From Fidelibacterota bacterium (GTDB lineage: Bacteria; Fidelibacterota; UBA8477; JABMPR01): DNA of 64,000 nucleotides. Within the stretch, counting starts at the first letter, position 1. Each line of letters starts with the position of its first letter. The DNA is taken from NCBI GenBank assembly GCA_018650795.1, contig JABIFG010000207.1:1-64000 (forward strand), written 5' to 3'. The notes beneath the pieces are model-generated. The model had not been told where the DNA came from, did no database searches, and saw only the letters and a list, made by a program, of their open reading frames with translations. A program made the translations under genes and the position numbers. Positions 54,769 to 63,737 of the stretch are shown piece after piece.

Positions 54769-56655
54769 TTACCATTCGCTAGGCCATTGATTGCCATATT
54801 CTACGTATCTAGGTTCGAGATTGAATACAATAAGATTGCTTCTAGTTCGTGTCATTGAAGTGTAAATCATATTATCAAAGGCTTCTACATCCGCTTGCTT
54901 GGGAAGTGGTGTTATTAGCAAGATTACATTCGTCAATTCCCATCCTTTAAAGCTATGGATTGTACTCATTTTTAAGCGGGAATCACCCATCCAAAAAGAC
55001 ATCTTGTGCTTATGGGTTGGAGATTCTGAATCCTCTTCAAAGACATGATTTACCTCAAGAGGCTTAAAACTTTCGACCAACTTCCATCCAATGCTGTGAC
55101 TGTGTGCCAGCACAATAATATCAGAGGGATGTATTTTCTTGCCCTCAGTTAGCCAATTATAAGCCAACCTTATTTTGCTCTCATAACTATCACCCCTGCC
55201 CAAGTTTCTCCACACATAGTGAGGTGCAAAAAGATCTCCTTGAAAGGGTATTGGTTCAGGTGTAGCTCCAACTCCTGGAAGAAATTTATTTGCAAAGCGA
55301 TTTGTCTCAACTAGGAGTCTTTCAGGTAATCTATAGCTTTCCTTTAACAATCTCCAAGGACCTCGGAATTTGCTATTAGTCATTGAATCAACCCAGGAGT
55401 ACTCTCGCTTGTATAAATTCTGACGTTCATCCATCACGAAAAGTATTTCGTCATTCTTTGTCATAAAACCCAACAACATATCATAATAGGATCTGCAAAA
55501 GTCCTGACCCTCATCAATAAGAATCGCATCATACTTTCGATTCTTAACATTTATTCCTCGGTCTAATGATTTCACCACGAAAGAAGGCAATATATCGTCT
55601 AGGTATTCATCGTCGCTCGTTGTGTTCTTGGGGAACTTTATACCGTTTTCACTCAAGTAGTTTTTAATCAAACCATGGAAGTGAGTGAACTCTATCATAT
55701 CCCACTTGAACCCGAACCGTGCTCTTGAAATTTGATCTCTTATATAGTGCCAAAGTGTTATGTTGTATGTGATTATCAATACTTTCTTACCCTGTGAAGC
55801 TATATTTGCGGCCCGCTGAGCGATTACGAGCGTTTTTCCACTCCCTGCGACCCCCCTTAATCTCTGATGAGTATCAGGTGCAGGTGTGATATGCCTGCGC
55901 TGATCTGGGGATAGTGTAATTTTTGTACCTTGTTCAATAGAATGATATGGCGGAGTGAGCCAAAATCTGATTTCCGGGTACCATTTAGAAATTGGTGACC
56001 AGGAGTGTTCAATCTGGTGGAAAGGATTGATTTTCTCAATGGAAGCTTCTTTGCCTCGGAGAGTCTCACCACAAAAGATTCGTAAGTATTTAGATCTAGT
56101 TTTAAAGAGATCATCAATCTGAATTTGCGAAGCATTATGGAAATATAGACCTGCTGAAAAAGCAGCCTTATTCTTTGGGTTCTTTTTAATGTCAGATGAA
56201 ATCCGCGGCACATACAAATTGGTTAAATTCTCTATGTAACGATATGCTTGCTTGATGGGGCTGGGGATTTTCTGATTCCCTGATGCAGTTTTTACATGGT
56301 ATTCTGTGTAGGCTCTTTTTTTCTTTAGAGTCTTGTCATAATACGAGGTAGCAGATTTACTGTAAAGATCAAGATTCCAATCTTTCACCTCGTAAACAAC
56401 AATACCTATCTTGGGATTTCCAATAACAATATCGGGGCGATCTCCATTCAGATAGGGTTGGACAAATATTTCCCAATCTTGTGAGAGATGCGTGTCAAGG
56501 AATTTAGCTAAGTATAATTCACCCTGAGTGAGAGGTGTCTTGAAATTATTGATTTTATCCCAGCTTGGAAAAATGCGACCTGGGACATATCCAGAGGCAT
56601 CTCGTGATTGTTCGAGCCGAGCGTGGTTATCAGGTGAAAGTTTGGGAATAGTCAT
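54769..56655 (-). CDS. NERD nuclease-domain SF1 helicase (UvrD-like)
   Basis: 628 residues. The NERD domain (about 40-150) has a PD-(D/E)xK-like set: Asp75 in RPDIVIG and Glu89/Lys91 in VVYEVKDW. The helicase part has Walker A GVAGSGKT (268-275), Walker B DEGQD (381-385), the MSTIHSFKGWELTNVIL motif and the YTSMTRTRSNLIVF motif of UvrD-type SF1 enzymes. Nuclease and helicase in one chain suggests DNA unwinding with cleavage, as in anti-phage helicases. It is the last gene of the island, 52 bases after the HDR-motif protein and on the same strand. Defence function is inferred from architecture and neighbours. Confidence 0.85.
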   Translation of the reverse strand: MTIPKLSPDNHARLEQSRDASGYVPGRIFPSWDKINNFKTPLTQGELYLAKFLDTHLSQDWEIFVQPYLNGDRPDIVIGNPKIGIVVYEVKDWNLDLYSKSATSYYDKTLKKKRAYTEYHVKTASGNQKIPSPIKQAYRYIENLTNLYVPRISSDIKKNPKNKAAFSAGLYFHNASQIQIDDLFKTRSKYLRIFCGETLRGKEASIEKINPFHQIEHSWSPISKWYPEIRFWLTPPYHSIEQGTKITLSPDQRRHITPAPDTHQRLRGVAGSGKTLVIAQRAANIASQGKKVLIITYNITLWHYIRDQISRARFGFKWDMIEFTHFHGLIKNYLSENGIKFPKNTTSDDEYLDDILPSFVVKSLDRGINVKNRKYDAILIDEGQDFCRSYYDMLLGFMTKNDEILFVMDERQNLYKREYSWVDSMTNSKFRGPWRLLKESYRLPERLLVETNRFANKFLPGVGATPEPIPFQGDLFAPHYVWRNLGRGDSYESKIRLAYNWLTEGKKIHPSDIIVLAHSHSIGWKLVESFKPLEVNHVFEEDSESPTHKHKMSFWMGDSRLKMSTIHSFKGWELTNVILLITPLPKQADVEAFDNMIYTSMTRTRSNLIVFNLEPRYVEYGNQWPSEW

Positions 56656-56707
56656 AATTAGCCAAATAGTCGCAAAGGATCAACTAAATCCTAAGAGCTA
56701 CTCTTGA

Positions 56708-57652
56708 TTAGTCGGATGTGACTCTTCGCATGGATTTTCGTCTGGCGATAAATTCCCCCATAGATTTCCACAGTTCACTTACCTCCTGTACCTGTCCATC
56801 GTCTCCACTAAAAATGGACCTCACAGCCGGATTAGTAAGCTTGGTCTCGTGGACTACTCCCTTTGATACTATGTCCAAGCCAGAAGGAAAATTGAGAAGC
56901 ATTTGATCAAATAGAATCCAGCGATCATGGAACGATACACTTCGAGGACTTTCTTCCACTACAAAATCAATTTCTAAACCTTCACCAACCTCGCGCTCAA
57001 TTTGCTTTACAGTATCATCCTTGTGAGATTTTGAGGAAATGATAGTGACTTTTGGTAAAATTGCTTGTAACGTCATAACTGCTTTTAATATCGGAATCAG
57101 GTTTTCTTTTACCTTTCTGGCATCAGACATTAGAAAAGAATCACATACTAGTACATTCTTTGTAGGAACGGAATAGTGCCCGAGAAACGTACTCCAATCA
57201 TGCATTTTCCCGGGCACAATACTTGGATTTTCTTTGCCACTAATCTTAGGCCATCTCTTTTTAATGGTACTCAGATTGAATATAGGTTGATTGATTGACT
57301 GATTGAGCTTCACAATTTCGTTTTCAGTGAATAATTCAGTGAAGGAGCTGTCAAATTGGGAATAGGCACTCTTTTGGATATCGGTAGTGTCGCCCTCGCT
57401 ATCTTTCCCACTACTATAGGGACTCAAGCCAGCATTCGAGGCATTTCCAAGAAGGCTCCTCAATAGTGGAGATTCTCCAATTCGAATCCTGCTCACATCT
57501 CTAAATATTTTACCCTTCGCATTCATTAGAAAATTTCTGAATAGATCCAAGTTCTCCATGGGCAAACCCGCCATAGTCTTTGCCATAAATTCTGCATCAA
57601 ATTTCTGAATAAATGAGGCCGTAAGGAAGTATTGAGGCCAGTTAGCATTCAT
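56708..57652 (-). CDS. HDR-motif protein (possible PLD-like nuclease), uncharacterised
   Basis: 314 residues. I do not recognise the N-terminal half. The C-terminal half reads as an alpha/beta domain: KNVLVCDSFLM, ILPKVTIISSKSHKDD, then SFHDRWILFDQMLLNFPSGLD with His242, Arg244 and Asp249. That block resembles the HxR-type motif of degenerate phospholipase-D-like domains such as those linked to MIT proteins. Only one such motif is seen, so it may dimerise or be inactive. Its start overlaps the AAA ATPase gene by four bases (ATGA), strongly suggesting the two work together. The function remains open. Confidence 0.6.
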   Translation of the reverse strand: MNANWPQYFLTASFIQKFDAEFMAKTMAGLPMENLDLFRNFLMNAKGKIFRDVSRIRIGESPLLRSLLGNASNAGLSPYSSGKDSEGDTTDIQKSAYSQFDSSFTELFTENEIVKLNQSINQPIFNLSTIKKRWPKISGKENPSIVPGKMHDWSTFLGHYSVPTKNVLVCDSFLMSDARKVKENLIPILKAVMTLQAILPKVTIISSKSHKDDTVKQIEREVGEGLEIDFVVEESPRSVSFHDRWILFDQMLLNFPSGLDIVSKGVVHETKLTNPAVRSIFSGDDGQVQEVSELWKSMGEFIARRKSMRRVTSD

Positions 57653-59319
57653 TTCTGGACTTCCCAGAGCTTCTCAAGCAAACTCGTAGAACTATCGTAG
57701 AATCCTTCAGGAATTGGTTTGTCGAAGAATCCATTCGGATCAATTTTTATCTGTTCAATTTTCCCATTTCCCAGATGATTATTTGATACATAATAAATGA
57801 CGATATCATCATGTGAAAGAACACCCTCCGCGACTTTTAATTGTAATGCTCGAAGAAGTGCTTCGGAATGTGTTTCCACTATATATTGGTTCGATAAGTG
57901 ACTTCTCACTACAGGTTCGGTGTGTGGATGGGCTGCTAAATACCTATTGAGACCATCAAGAGGTGAATCAGGGTTAAGCCCCATTGCAGGATTCGTCGCT
58001 ACCAGATCCGTTATTAATAAATCAGCAAGTTTACTCTGAGCTAAAGGGTGCAAGTGCAATTCTGGTTGCTCAAGTAGGATCGTTTTTCTGGAGCGGGTTT
58101 TCGAGAATATCATAGGTAAAACTTGTGAGTATCCATATCCAACATCGGCTATCGATGACTCGTGTCCCGTTATATTATCCCGCAAAATGATGCGGAAGAG
58201 AGACTCCCGATCAGAGATTCGTTGGATTTCCATTTCCTTCTCAAATCCCAATAATCGTAGATAGTAATTGACAAAAGCAGAGAACTCCTCATCCTTGAAA
58301 TCTTTGCGCCCTGTTAGTTCTAAAAGCTCAACTCTTGTATAGAAAGGTTTGGGCTTTTCCCTGAGCGGTGGGAAGAATTCCATCTCACGAAGCAAAATAT
58401 CTGTTTTCTCTTTTAGAAACTTCATTTCTTTATTTGACTTTTCCATGAAGTCGCTCAACTCTTTCCCTGCGAGAAGGATTGATTTTCTGATGTAGGTTAT
58501 AAGCCGTTTTCGAATAGCTTTTGCATCAAGTGGCTTACTGGAATCAAGTCCAGCTAATAATTTTTCCCAGTTTGAGTTAATTTCTTCACGTGAAGTATCA
58601 TCAAAGGTAGGACTAAGATTATCGTCTCCAAATCCAGAGATGTTTGCAACATTTCTGACCATCGGGCTTCCCCATTCAGAGGGGAATATGCCTCTTTGAT
58701 CCGTCTCACCCGGCAGGTAACGATTCAGGTATTTTTCTACCATCGCCCCAAATGAACCGAGTTCTTGCTCATGTTGAGCCACCCAATTCGATTGTTTTTT
58801 TAGATATTCGCATATGAACTTTCTATATCTTTCAACTATATGCCTGGAGGGTGCAACCTGGAATAATTCACCACGTATTAAGGCGGTTTCATTGTGCCAA
58901 AGATGACAGGAGTAATTGAATGGGGGCTCTCCAATATTCCCGATTTTTCCACTGATTGAATCATTGGAGTTAATAATTAATTGTAGATCAATACTCGCTG
59001 GTCTATGTTTCTCTTTCCCAAATATCTCCTCTTCAGTCAATGGGAATGCCACGTGAGAGGATTGCAATCTAATTTGAATCGGTTCGTGGTTGCCTCGATG
59101 ACTTGCTTCCTTGAAACTAGATAGATCGACCAATGGTCCTCGCCACTTAACTAGTTGTCCCATATCTGTAGTATTTGACTGGACTAAAAGGGCAAGCAGC
59201 TTTTGGATACTACTCTTCCCAGCGCTATTCGGGCCGATAAGAACTGTTATTGGTTTTATATCTAAAGATTGTTTGGATTTAAACGATTTGTAATTTTTGA
59301 ATTCGAGCTTTGAAATCAC
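57649..59319 (-). CDS. AAA ATPase with DUF3696 (OLD/RecF-like), probable defence ATPase
   Basis: 556 residues. N-terminal ISKLEFKNYKSFKSKQSLDIKPITVLIG and Walker A GPNSAGKSS (29-37) are typical of RecF/OLD-type ABC ATPases. A long coiled or helical middle (about 170-330) follows. Then come TILLEQPELHLHPLAQSKLADLL (Walker B), YIVETHSEALLRALQ and a DUF3696-like tail (IKIDPNGFFDKPIPEGF). There is no TOPRIM nuclease domain, unlike Gabija GajA or OLD. The nuclease function could come from the HDR protein, which it overlaps by four bases, or from the NERD helicase. Defence role inferred. Confidence 0.83.
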   Translation of the reverse strand: MISKLEFKNYKSFKSKQSLDIKPITVLIGPNSAGKSSIQKLLALLVQSNTTDMGQLVKWRGPLVDLSSFKEASHRGNHEPIQIRLQSSHVAFPLTEEEIFGKEKHRPASIDLQLIINSNDSISGKIGNIGEPPFNYSCHLWHNETALIRGELFQVAPSRHIVERYRKFICEYLKKQSNWVAQHEQELGSFGAMVEKYLNRYLPGETDQRGIFPSEWGSPMVRNVANISGFGDDNLSPTFDDTSREEINSNWEKLLAGLDSSKPLDAKAIRKRLITYIRKSILLAGKELSDFMEKSNKEMKFLKEKTDILLREMEFFPPLREKPKPFYTRVELLELTGRKDFKDEEFSAFVNYYLRLLGFEKEMEIQRISDRESLFRIILRDNITGHESSIADVGYGYSQVLPMIFSKTRSRKTILLEQPELHLHPLAQSKLADLLITDLVATNPAMGLNPDSPLDGLNRYLAAHPHTEPVVRSHLSNQYIVETHSEALLRALQLKVAEGVLSHDDIVIYYVSNNHLGNGKIEQIKIDPNGFFDKPIPEGFYDSSTSLLEKLWEVQK

Positions 59320-59350
59320 TATAATTATCTCCCCGTTGCAATCATGCGTT

Positions 59351-59905
59351 TCATGCAGACACTTGATTAAGGTTTTGGTCGAATGCTGAATGTAGAGTCA
59401 GTTGTAAATTCGCAAATTGCATCCCAATGATGGCATGTTGGGTAACTTGGTGATAAAGGTTGATAAATCCAATATTGAATATGGGATGAGCACCTATTTC
59501 TAACTCCGAAATTCCATACCCCTGAACCATGCTATGTTTCCTGTAGATTCCCACACCCTCAAATCCTATGAACCACGAGCGATAGTCAACAGTAGCATCA
59601 CTAAATGCAAATTTATTCGTTCGCTTATCATTTCGAATCTCATTTTCTGGACGATAGATATAGATAATATCAACATCAAAATGAAAGCGTAAGATTCCGA
59701 AGCCGAATTGAACACCTTTGTGATCTGTTTTTACAAAACTGTTAATGACAAAACGAAATAGACCACCACCTAACTTGCAAGAAAAGGTTCGAAAACTAAA
59801 ATCTTCACCCCTCTCTTCCTGTACACTAGGATCGATTAACCATGTTACCGCTTGACCAACTAGTGTGGCGAATCGTGGTATTCTCGATATCGTTGCTTCG
59901 TTCAT
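59351..59905 (-). CDS. Hypothetical protein of the island
   Basis: 184 residues that I do not recognise. The sequence is rich in aromatic and beta-type segments (FSCKLGGGLFRFVINSF, FGILRFHFDVDIIYIY, SWFIGFEGVGIYRK) with no signal peptide, membrane helix or nucleotide-binding motif. It lies 31 bases before the ATPase gene and 65 after the NE0113-like gene on the same strand, so it could belong to either unit. The compact beta-rich form would fit a binding or sensor protein. Confidence 0.6.
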   Translation of the reverse strand: MNEATISRIPRFATLVGQAVTWLIDPSVQEERGEDFSFRTFSCKLGGGLFRFVINSFVKTDHKGVQFGFGILRFHFDVDIIYIYRPENEIRNDKRTNKFAFSDATVDYRSWFIGFEGVGIYRKHSMVQGYGISELEIGAHPIFNIGFINLYHQVTQHAIIGMQFANLQLTLHSAFDQNLNQVSA

Positions 59906-59970
59906 GCTGCCAATATGAACATGAGCAAATCACATAATTACAATCACAAGCTTGTTTATTGGGAAGAAGG

Positions 59971-61110
59971 CTAGTCTAGAAAGTGGATAATATTCGGATT
60001 TAAAATAACGCCAATAGAAACGTCCTTCCGGTTTCCCTGAGTAAGAAAGAGCTTCTTTGGCGCAATGTCTTCTCGACGAAGAGGATGTAACTCACTATTG
60101 CGAAGAACTGAGCCTAATCTGGATATCTCTTCATAGAGTGAGGGGATCAATTCGTAGTCAGATGTTTGTTGTCGTTTTTCTCTCGTCCGGTAAAAGTGAC
60201 CACCTTCACCAGATATTATTGCATGCTCTGCTAAAATTAGAGTTCTGGAGTCAGCCAGGAGAGTTTCCTGATCCGCCAGGCATTCCTGACAACCAGAACA
60301 ATCATCGGGACATAGAGCGTTCACCCTGCGCTTTAAGAAATATCTATAATATGAAGCTTCCCGAGGGGTGATTTTTACCTCTTCCCCATCCACACATAAG
60401 ATATTCTTTTCGATCTCAATTCGTTCAATGGGGCGGGCAGCGTACAGCGACTCCTGGATTTCTCGAACCATGCTCTCTGTGGATTGATTGAGGTTTCGCG
60501 AGAGATAGCGTCCTACTCGAAGCACAGGAACATCAGATACTGACAAGAATTGAGTTGGATCTGCTGGCTCACTTGGAAAAAACCACTCACGGTCCATCAT
60601 GCGTTCATCGGGGGCAATAATATGGATTAACTCATCATCAGTTCGACCATATAATTGGAATGCTAGAGCCATAATTGCACTCTGCGTTTTTCTTCCTCCA
60701 GCAACTGTTGCTGTGAGACGAACACCATCCGTGTCAGTGTAGTGCTTTATCCAATTAGAGATCATATTAGATGCAGCTTCATTCTCCTCAGAAGTCAGCA
60801 AATCCTGAATTTCTTCGCCAGTGGTTTCATTTTCGATGACCATTATATCTGAAATCGTGAAAGGGATTTGTCCACTTTTCATCCCTAGAGCTGCTTCTAA
60901 CTGGACTAAAACACCATCGGTAAACATGCTTTTTACCAGTAGATCTCTACCTTTAGTGGTCGTGATAACTTTGATATCGGAGAACTGCCGATTGATCCCA
61001 TAATGAGGAGAATAATAGTAATACAAACATTCTGAAAGTACTGCAGGTGAGGTTCCCATCACCGCTACAAATGCTTCAGAATACTGTGAAGAGATATTGT
61101 GATTGTCCAT
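59971..61110 (-). CDS. NE0113-family CRISPR-associated (CARF-like) protein with HTH and Cys cluster
   Basis: 379 residues. The N-terminal domain (about 12-195) has AVMGTSPAVLSECLYYYY, IKVITTTKGRD, the strong AGGRKTQSAIMALAFQLYGR motif (137-155) and a HIIAPDE strand. This matches what I remember of the NE0113 (TIGR02584) Cas family, a Rossmann-like CARF relative expected to bind or cleave cyclic oligoadenylate. Residues about 228-330 look like a winged helix (VDGEEVKITPREASYYRYF) carrying four Cys (267, 271, 274, 277) that could hold zinc or an iron-sulphur cluster. No cas1, cas10 or CRISPR array is visible. It follows the recombinase gene by 44 bases. Confidence 0.72.
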   Translation of the reverse strand: MDNHNISSQYSEAFVAVMGTSPAVLSECLYYYYSPHYGINRQFSDIKVITTTKGRDLLVKSMFTDGVLVQLEAALGMKSGQIPFTISDIMVIENETTGEEIQDLLTSEENEAASNMISNWIKHYTDTDGVRLTATVAGGRKTQSAIMALAFQLYGRTDDELIHIIAPDERMMDREWFFPSEPADPTQFLSVSDVPVLRVGRYLSRNLNQSTESMVREIQESLYAARPIERIEIEKNILCVDGEEVKITPREASYYRYFLKRRVNALCPDDCSGCQECLADQETLLADSRTLILAEHAIISGEGGHFYRTREKRQQTSDYELIPSLYEEISRLGSVLRNSELHPLRREDIAPKKLFLTQGNRKDVSIGVILNPNIIHFLD

Positions 61111-61154
61111 TGCTCCTAATATCTACCTCACGCTCATTAATCAAAACGCTTTGA

Positions 61155-62198
61155 TCACTCATCATCCTGTTCAATGAGAAAATCCGGTAATCCATTCAAA
61201 TGTTTCTCGGCCAGTTCCGGATTCGGGTGCGTGTAGATCTTTGTCGTCTCACTTGAAGTATGCGCCATTAGCACTTGGCGATCCTGAATTGTCAGGCCAC
61301 CATCTCTAAGAAGATTGTTGTAAGTCACCCTAAAGCTGTGGAGTGTGGCTTTAGGTAGTTCAGCTACTGAGAGCAGATCCTGCAGAAACAACCTTGGATG
61401 TGCTAAATTATCATTAAGCTTCCGTTCACTCTCAGAATACAGATCTGGAAACACAGGACCACTGAGACCTTTGATATCTCCGATTTCACGGACGAGGATG
61501 GCTGCTAGAGGCAGTTCATGTACCCGCCGAGACTTCCTTATCAACTGGGTAATACGATGTCGCTTTATATCGATATGCTCGAACTTCAGCAGGGCTACAT
61601 CCCCGGCTCTCAGTCCAGTGTATAGCAGAAAGCTGTAATAGAGTTTCCATTCTCCTGCATTCTTGAAGATGGCTTTTAGATCTATAGCATTAAGTGGACG
61701 ATGCTTCAGTTCGTGAACTACTCTTGGGGGCGTTGCTAGATCACACGGATTCCTTTCTATCAACCCCTCTCTGACACACTGCTTGAGCATCCTTGAAATG
61801 ATTCCAAGGTGATTCTTTTTGGTCTTTGACTTCTGTTTCATCGAATCCATATAGCCATCTATATGCTGTACTTGGATTTCAGGTATACTTTGGATACCAA
61901 TGCCAGTGAGGTACTTCCCAAACTTGGCAAGTACCCCTTTTGCGATTAGGACAGTTTGTTCAGACTTCCTATCTTCAAGGAAGTCTCGGTGTTGATCTAT
62001 ATACTCCAGAACATCTATTGTTTCCTCTGGCTCGAAGAACGATGTATCACCTTGGGAGAGTTTGAAATCCCATGCATCCTGGATTCGTTCAGCTGTACGG
62101 CGTCTATGCGTACCCGTTGAGATCCTCACTCTCCTACCGTGTACACTAGCGGAGTACCATAGATATGGTGAATCCGCTCTTTTGTATAGTTTTGACAT
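61155..62198 (-). CDS. Tyrosine recombinase/integrase
   Basis: I start it at the ATG at 62198, seven bases after AGGAAGAA (62206-62213); the longer frame to 62240 overlaps the upstream HTH gene. It has 347 residues. A SAM-like core-binding domain lies at about 50-150. In the catalytic domain, LLYTGLRAGDVALL holds the first Arg, LHSFRVTYNN the HxxR pair, and LMAHTSSETTKIYTH the second His and the Tyr nucleophile. All key residues except the lysine, which I did not place, are present, so it is probably active. It could drive integration at tRNA-fMet. Excision partners may be the small HTH proteins upstream. Confidence 0.9.
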   Translation of the reverse strand: MSKLYKRADSPYLWYSASVHGRRVRISTGTHRRRTAERIQDAWDFKLSQGDTSFFEPEETIDVLEYIDQHRDFLEDRKSEQTVLIAKGVLAKFGKYLTGIGIQSIPEIQVQHIDGYMDSMKQKSKTKKNHLGIISRMLKQCVREGLIERNPCDLATPPRVVHELKHRPLNAIDLKAIFKNAGEWKLYYSFLLYTGLRAGDVALLKFEHIDIKRHRITQLIRKSRRVHELPLAAILVREIGDIKGLSGPVFPDLYSESERKLNDNLAHPRLFLQDLLSVAELPKATLHSFRVTYNNLLRDGGLTIQDRQVLMAHTSSETTKIYTHPNPELAEKHLNGLPDFLIEQDDE

Positions 62199-62214
62199 AA
62201 TTGAGTTCTTCCTA

Positions 62215-62412
62215 TTAATAAACCGACGAGACTCGGTCATTGATATTGACTTTAGTTGAATCGAGATATCTCAGATATGCTGATTCAGAGATTCTGTACT
62301 TGTTACTGATGAGGTAGGCTTCGAGCTTACCGTAGTTAATGAGATCGAGTACCGTTCGGTATCCGAGTTTAAGACGATCCGCAACTTCACGGACTGTTAG
62401 AAAATCTTGCAT
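62215..62412 (-). CDS. Excisionase-like HTH_17 protein
   Basis: 65 residues. FLTVREVADRLKLGYRTVLDLINYGKLEAYLISNKYRISESAYLRYL is a complete MerR-like winged helix of the HTH_17 (excisionase) family. GGGGA precedes the ATG. It ends 16 bases before the recombinase start. It is the best candidate for the directionality factor or for a repressor of the integrase. Confidence 0.82.
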   Translation of the reverse strand: MQDFLTVREVADRLKLGYRTVLDLINYGKLEAYLISNKYRISESAYLRYLDSTKVNINDRVSSVY

Positions 62413-62491
62413 GCTATTCCCCGGTTGTTAGGGGTTTACGCTCTGGTGGCGTTAGAAGGGGCTCCATGATTGAAGCCCTTGGATTCAGGAA

Positions 62492-63070
62492 CTAGGCAGG
62501 ACCGACAGCCTGCTTGGCAAGCTCGTGCCTTCGTTTCCGTTCATAGATGATTCCATGAGAGTATCTCATGCTCTTCCCATTCGGGAGTGGAGTAGAAAAC
62601 CCTATTAGGTAATCAATGAGAAAGTGGGCTCGTTCTTTCTTGATAAAACCACTCTGTAGTACATCTTTCAACAGCTTGCGCTCTTTTTCATCGATATACT
62701 TACTGTCAGATAGGCGCTCTAGTAATCGGATCATCTTCTTGGGAGCAGTCCTGGATGAAACTTTATTGCTTTCCACCCATCGTTCTAGGTTATCCTTGCT
62801 TAACTCGTCGTCTCTCACTTGAGATTGGAGGAGGCAATATCTAGATAACATCTCTCCCTTTTTAAGCATAGAGAGCCAATCCTCATGGAAATAGATCCGG
62901 GTGAGCCGCCAGTCTTCCTGCCCAGATACTATAATTCCATTAATTTCAAGGAAATCACGCAGTAGCCTAGCGGGAAAACAGTACTCAGACACGGCCGTAT
63001 TAAAGTGGACCCATTTACCTTTTCGGGCTTTGATCCTGGGACGAAAGAGTTCTGATAATGGCATCGGCAT
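62492..63070 (-). CDS. Hypothetical island protein
   Basis: I start it at the ATG at 63070, which has AGGTGG just upstream; the longer frame would overlap the neighbour by 44 bases. It has 192 residues, is basic, and shows no membrane or signal segment. Early KGKWVHFNTAVSEYCFPARLLRDFLE and later KKERAHFLIDYLIGFSTPLPNGKSMRYS are the most distinct parts. It is helical with many Lys/Arg, in keeping with a nucleic-acid-binding or replication-accessory protein, but I do not recognise it. It lies 79 bases before the small HTH gene. Confidence 0.55.
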   Translation of the reverse strand: MPMPLSELFRPRIKARKGKWVHFNTAVSEYCFPARLLRDFLEINGIIVSGQEDWRLTRIYFHEDWLSMLKKGEMLSRYCLLQSQVRDDELSKDNLERWVESNKVSSRTAPKKMIRLLERLSDSKYIDEKERKLLKDVLQSGFIKKERAHFLIDYLIGFSTPLPNGKSMRYSHGIIYERKRRHELAKQAVGPA

Positions 63071-63071
63071 A

Positions 63072-63737
63072 CTACACCACCTTTGGCTGAATGGATGAAC
63101 CTTCATCACACACATTCTGATAATTCAGGAGCCACTCAGGTTTGAAACGGTAATGACCCGTCTCCCCTTGTGAACGAGTGAACTCAAGATCTCCAGAAAG
63201 CGCTAGTCGCCGTACTTGTGATTCTGATACATGAAGCATCCGTGCGGCTTGTGACGCTTTCAGCAGTTTCTCAACATCTTCACCTGCATGATGAGGTCCC
63301 CAAATATTGGGAAACGCACGCATCACCATACTTAGATATCCTGAATCGACCTTTAGGATTCCGTTAAGCTGCTGCTTGGTTAGTTCAAGAGGAACATCAC
63401 GAAAATTCTCGTCAATCTTTGAGATATCTACAATTGGTAAGAGGAACTCTAATAGACTACGATACTCTGCATTTTGAGGATCATCAAGAAAGTCTACTAT
63501 GAAACTGTTTATTCCCTCAAGGCTACATCCAGCTTCTTGTAACATCCCCAATTGAAGATCCACCCAAGCCTTCGCTGAAACTGGAAGCAGGTTAACCTGG
63601 GCGGTCAGTTCTTCAGACATTCCGATTCCATATTTTGGTTGGGATCCACAGCTATCGATATGCTCCTCGATATTCATTCTTTCAGTATTATCCTCAGCGA
63701 ACGTAACCAACGGAGTTGACTCAATAGAATTATCCAT
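63072..63737 (-). CDS. DNA-binding protein with C-terminal HTH_17 domain
   Basis: I choose the ATG at 63737, preceded by AGGGGG; it overlaps the upstream gene by eight bases. It has 221 residues. About 150 unrecognised acidic residues are followed by LLKASQAARMLHVSESQVRRLALSGDLEFTRSQGETGHYRFKPEWLLNY, an HTH_17/excisionase-type winged helix. The same DNA-binding form appears in two other island genes, but here it is fused to a long N-terminal domain. It is probably a regulator of the element. Confidence 0.72.
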   Translation of the reverse strand: MDNSIESTPLVTFAEDNTERMNIEEHIDSCGSQPKYGIGMSEELTAQVNLLPVSAKAWVDLQLGMLQEAGCSLEGINSFIVDFLDDPQNAEYRSLLEFLLPIVDISKIDENFRDVPLELTKQQLNGILKVDSGYLSMVMRAFPNIWGPHHAGEDVEKLLKASQAARMLHVSESQVRRLALSGDLEFTRSQGETGHYRFKPEWLLNYQNVCDEGSSIQPKVV

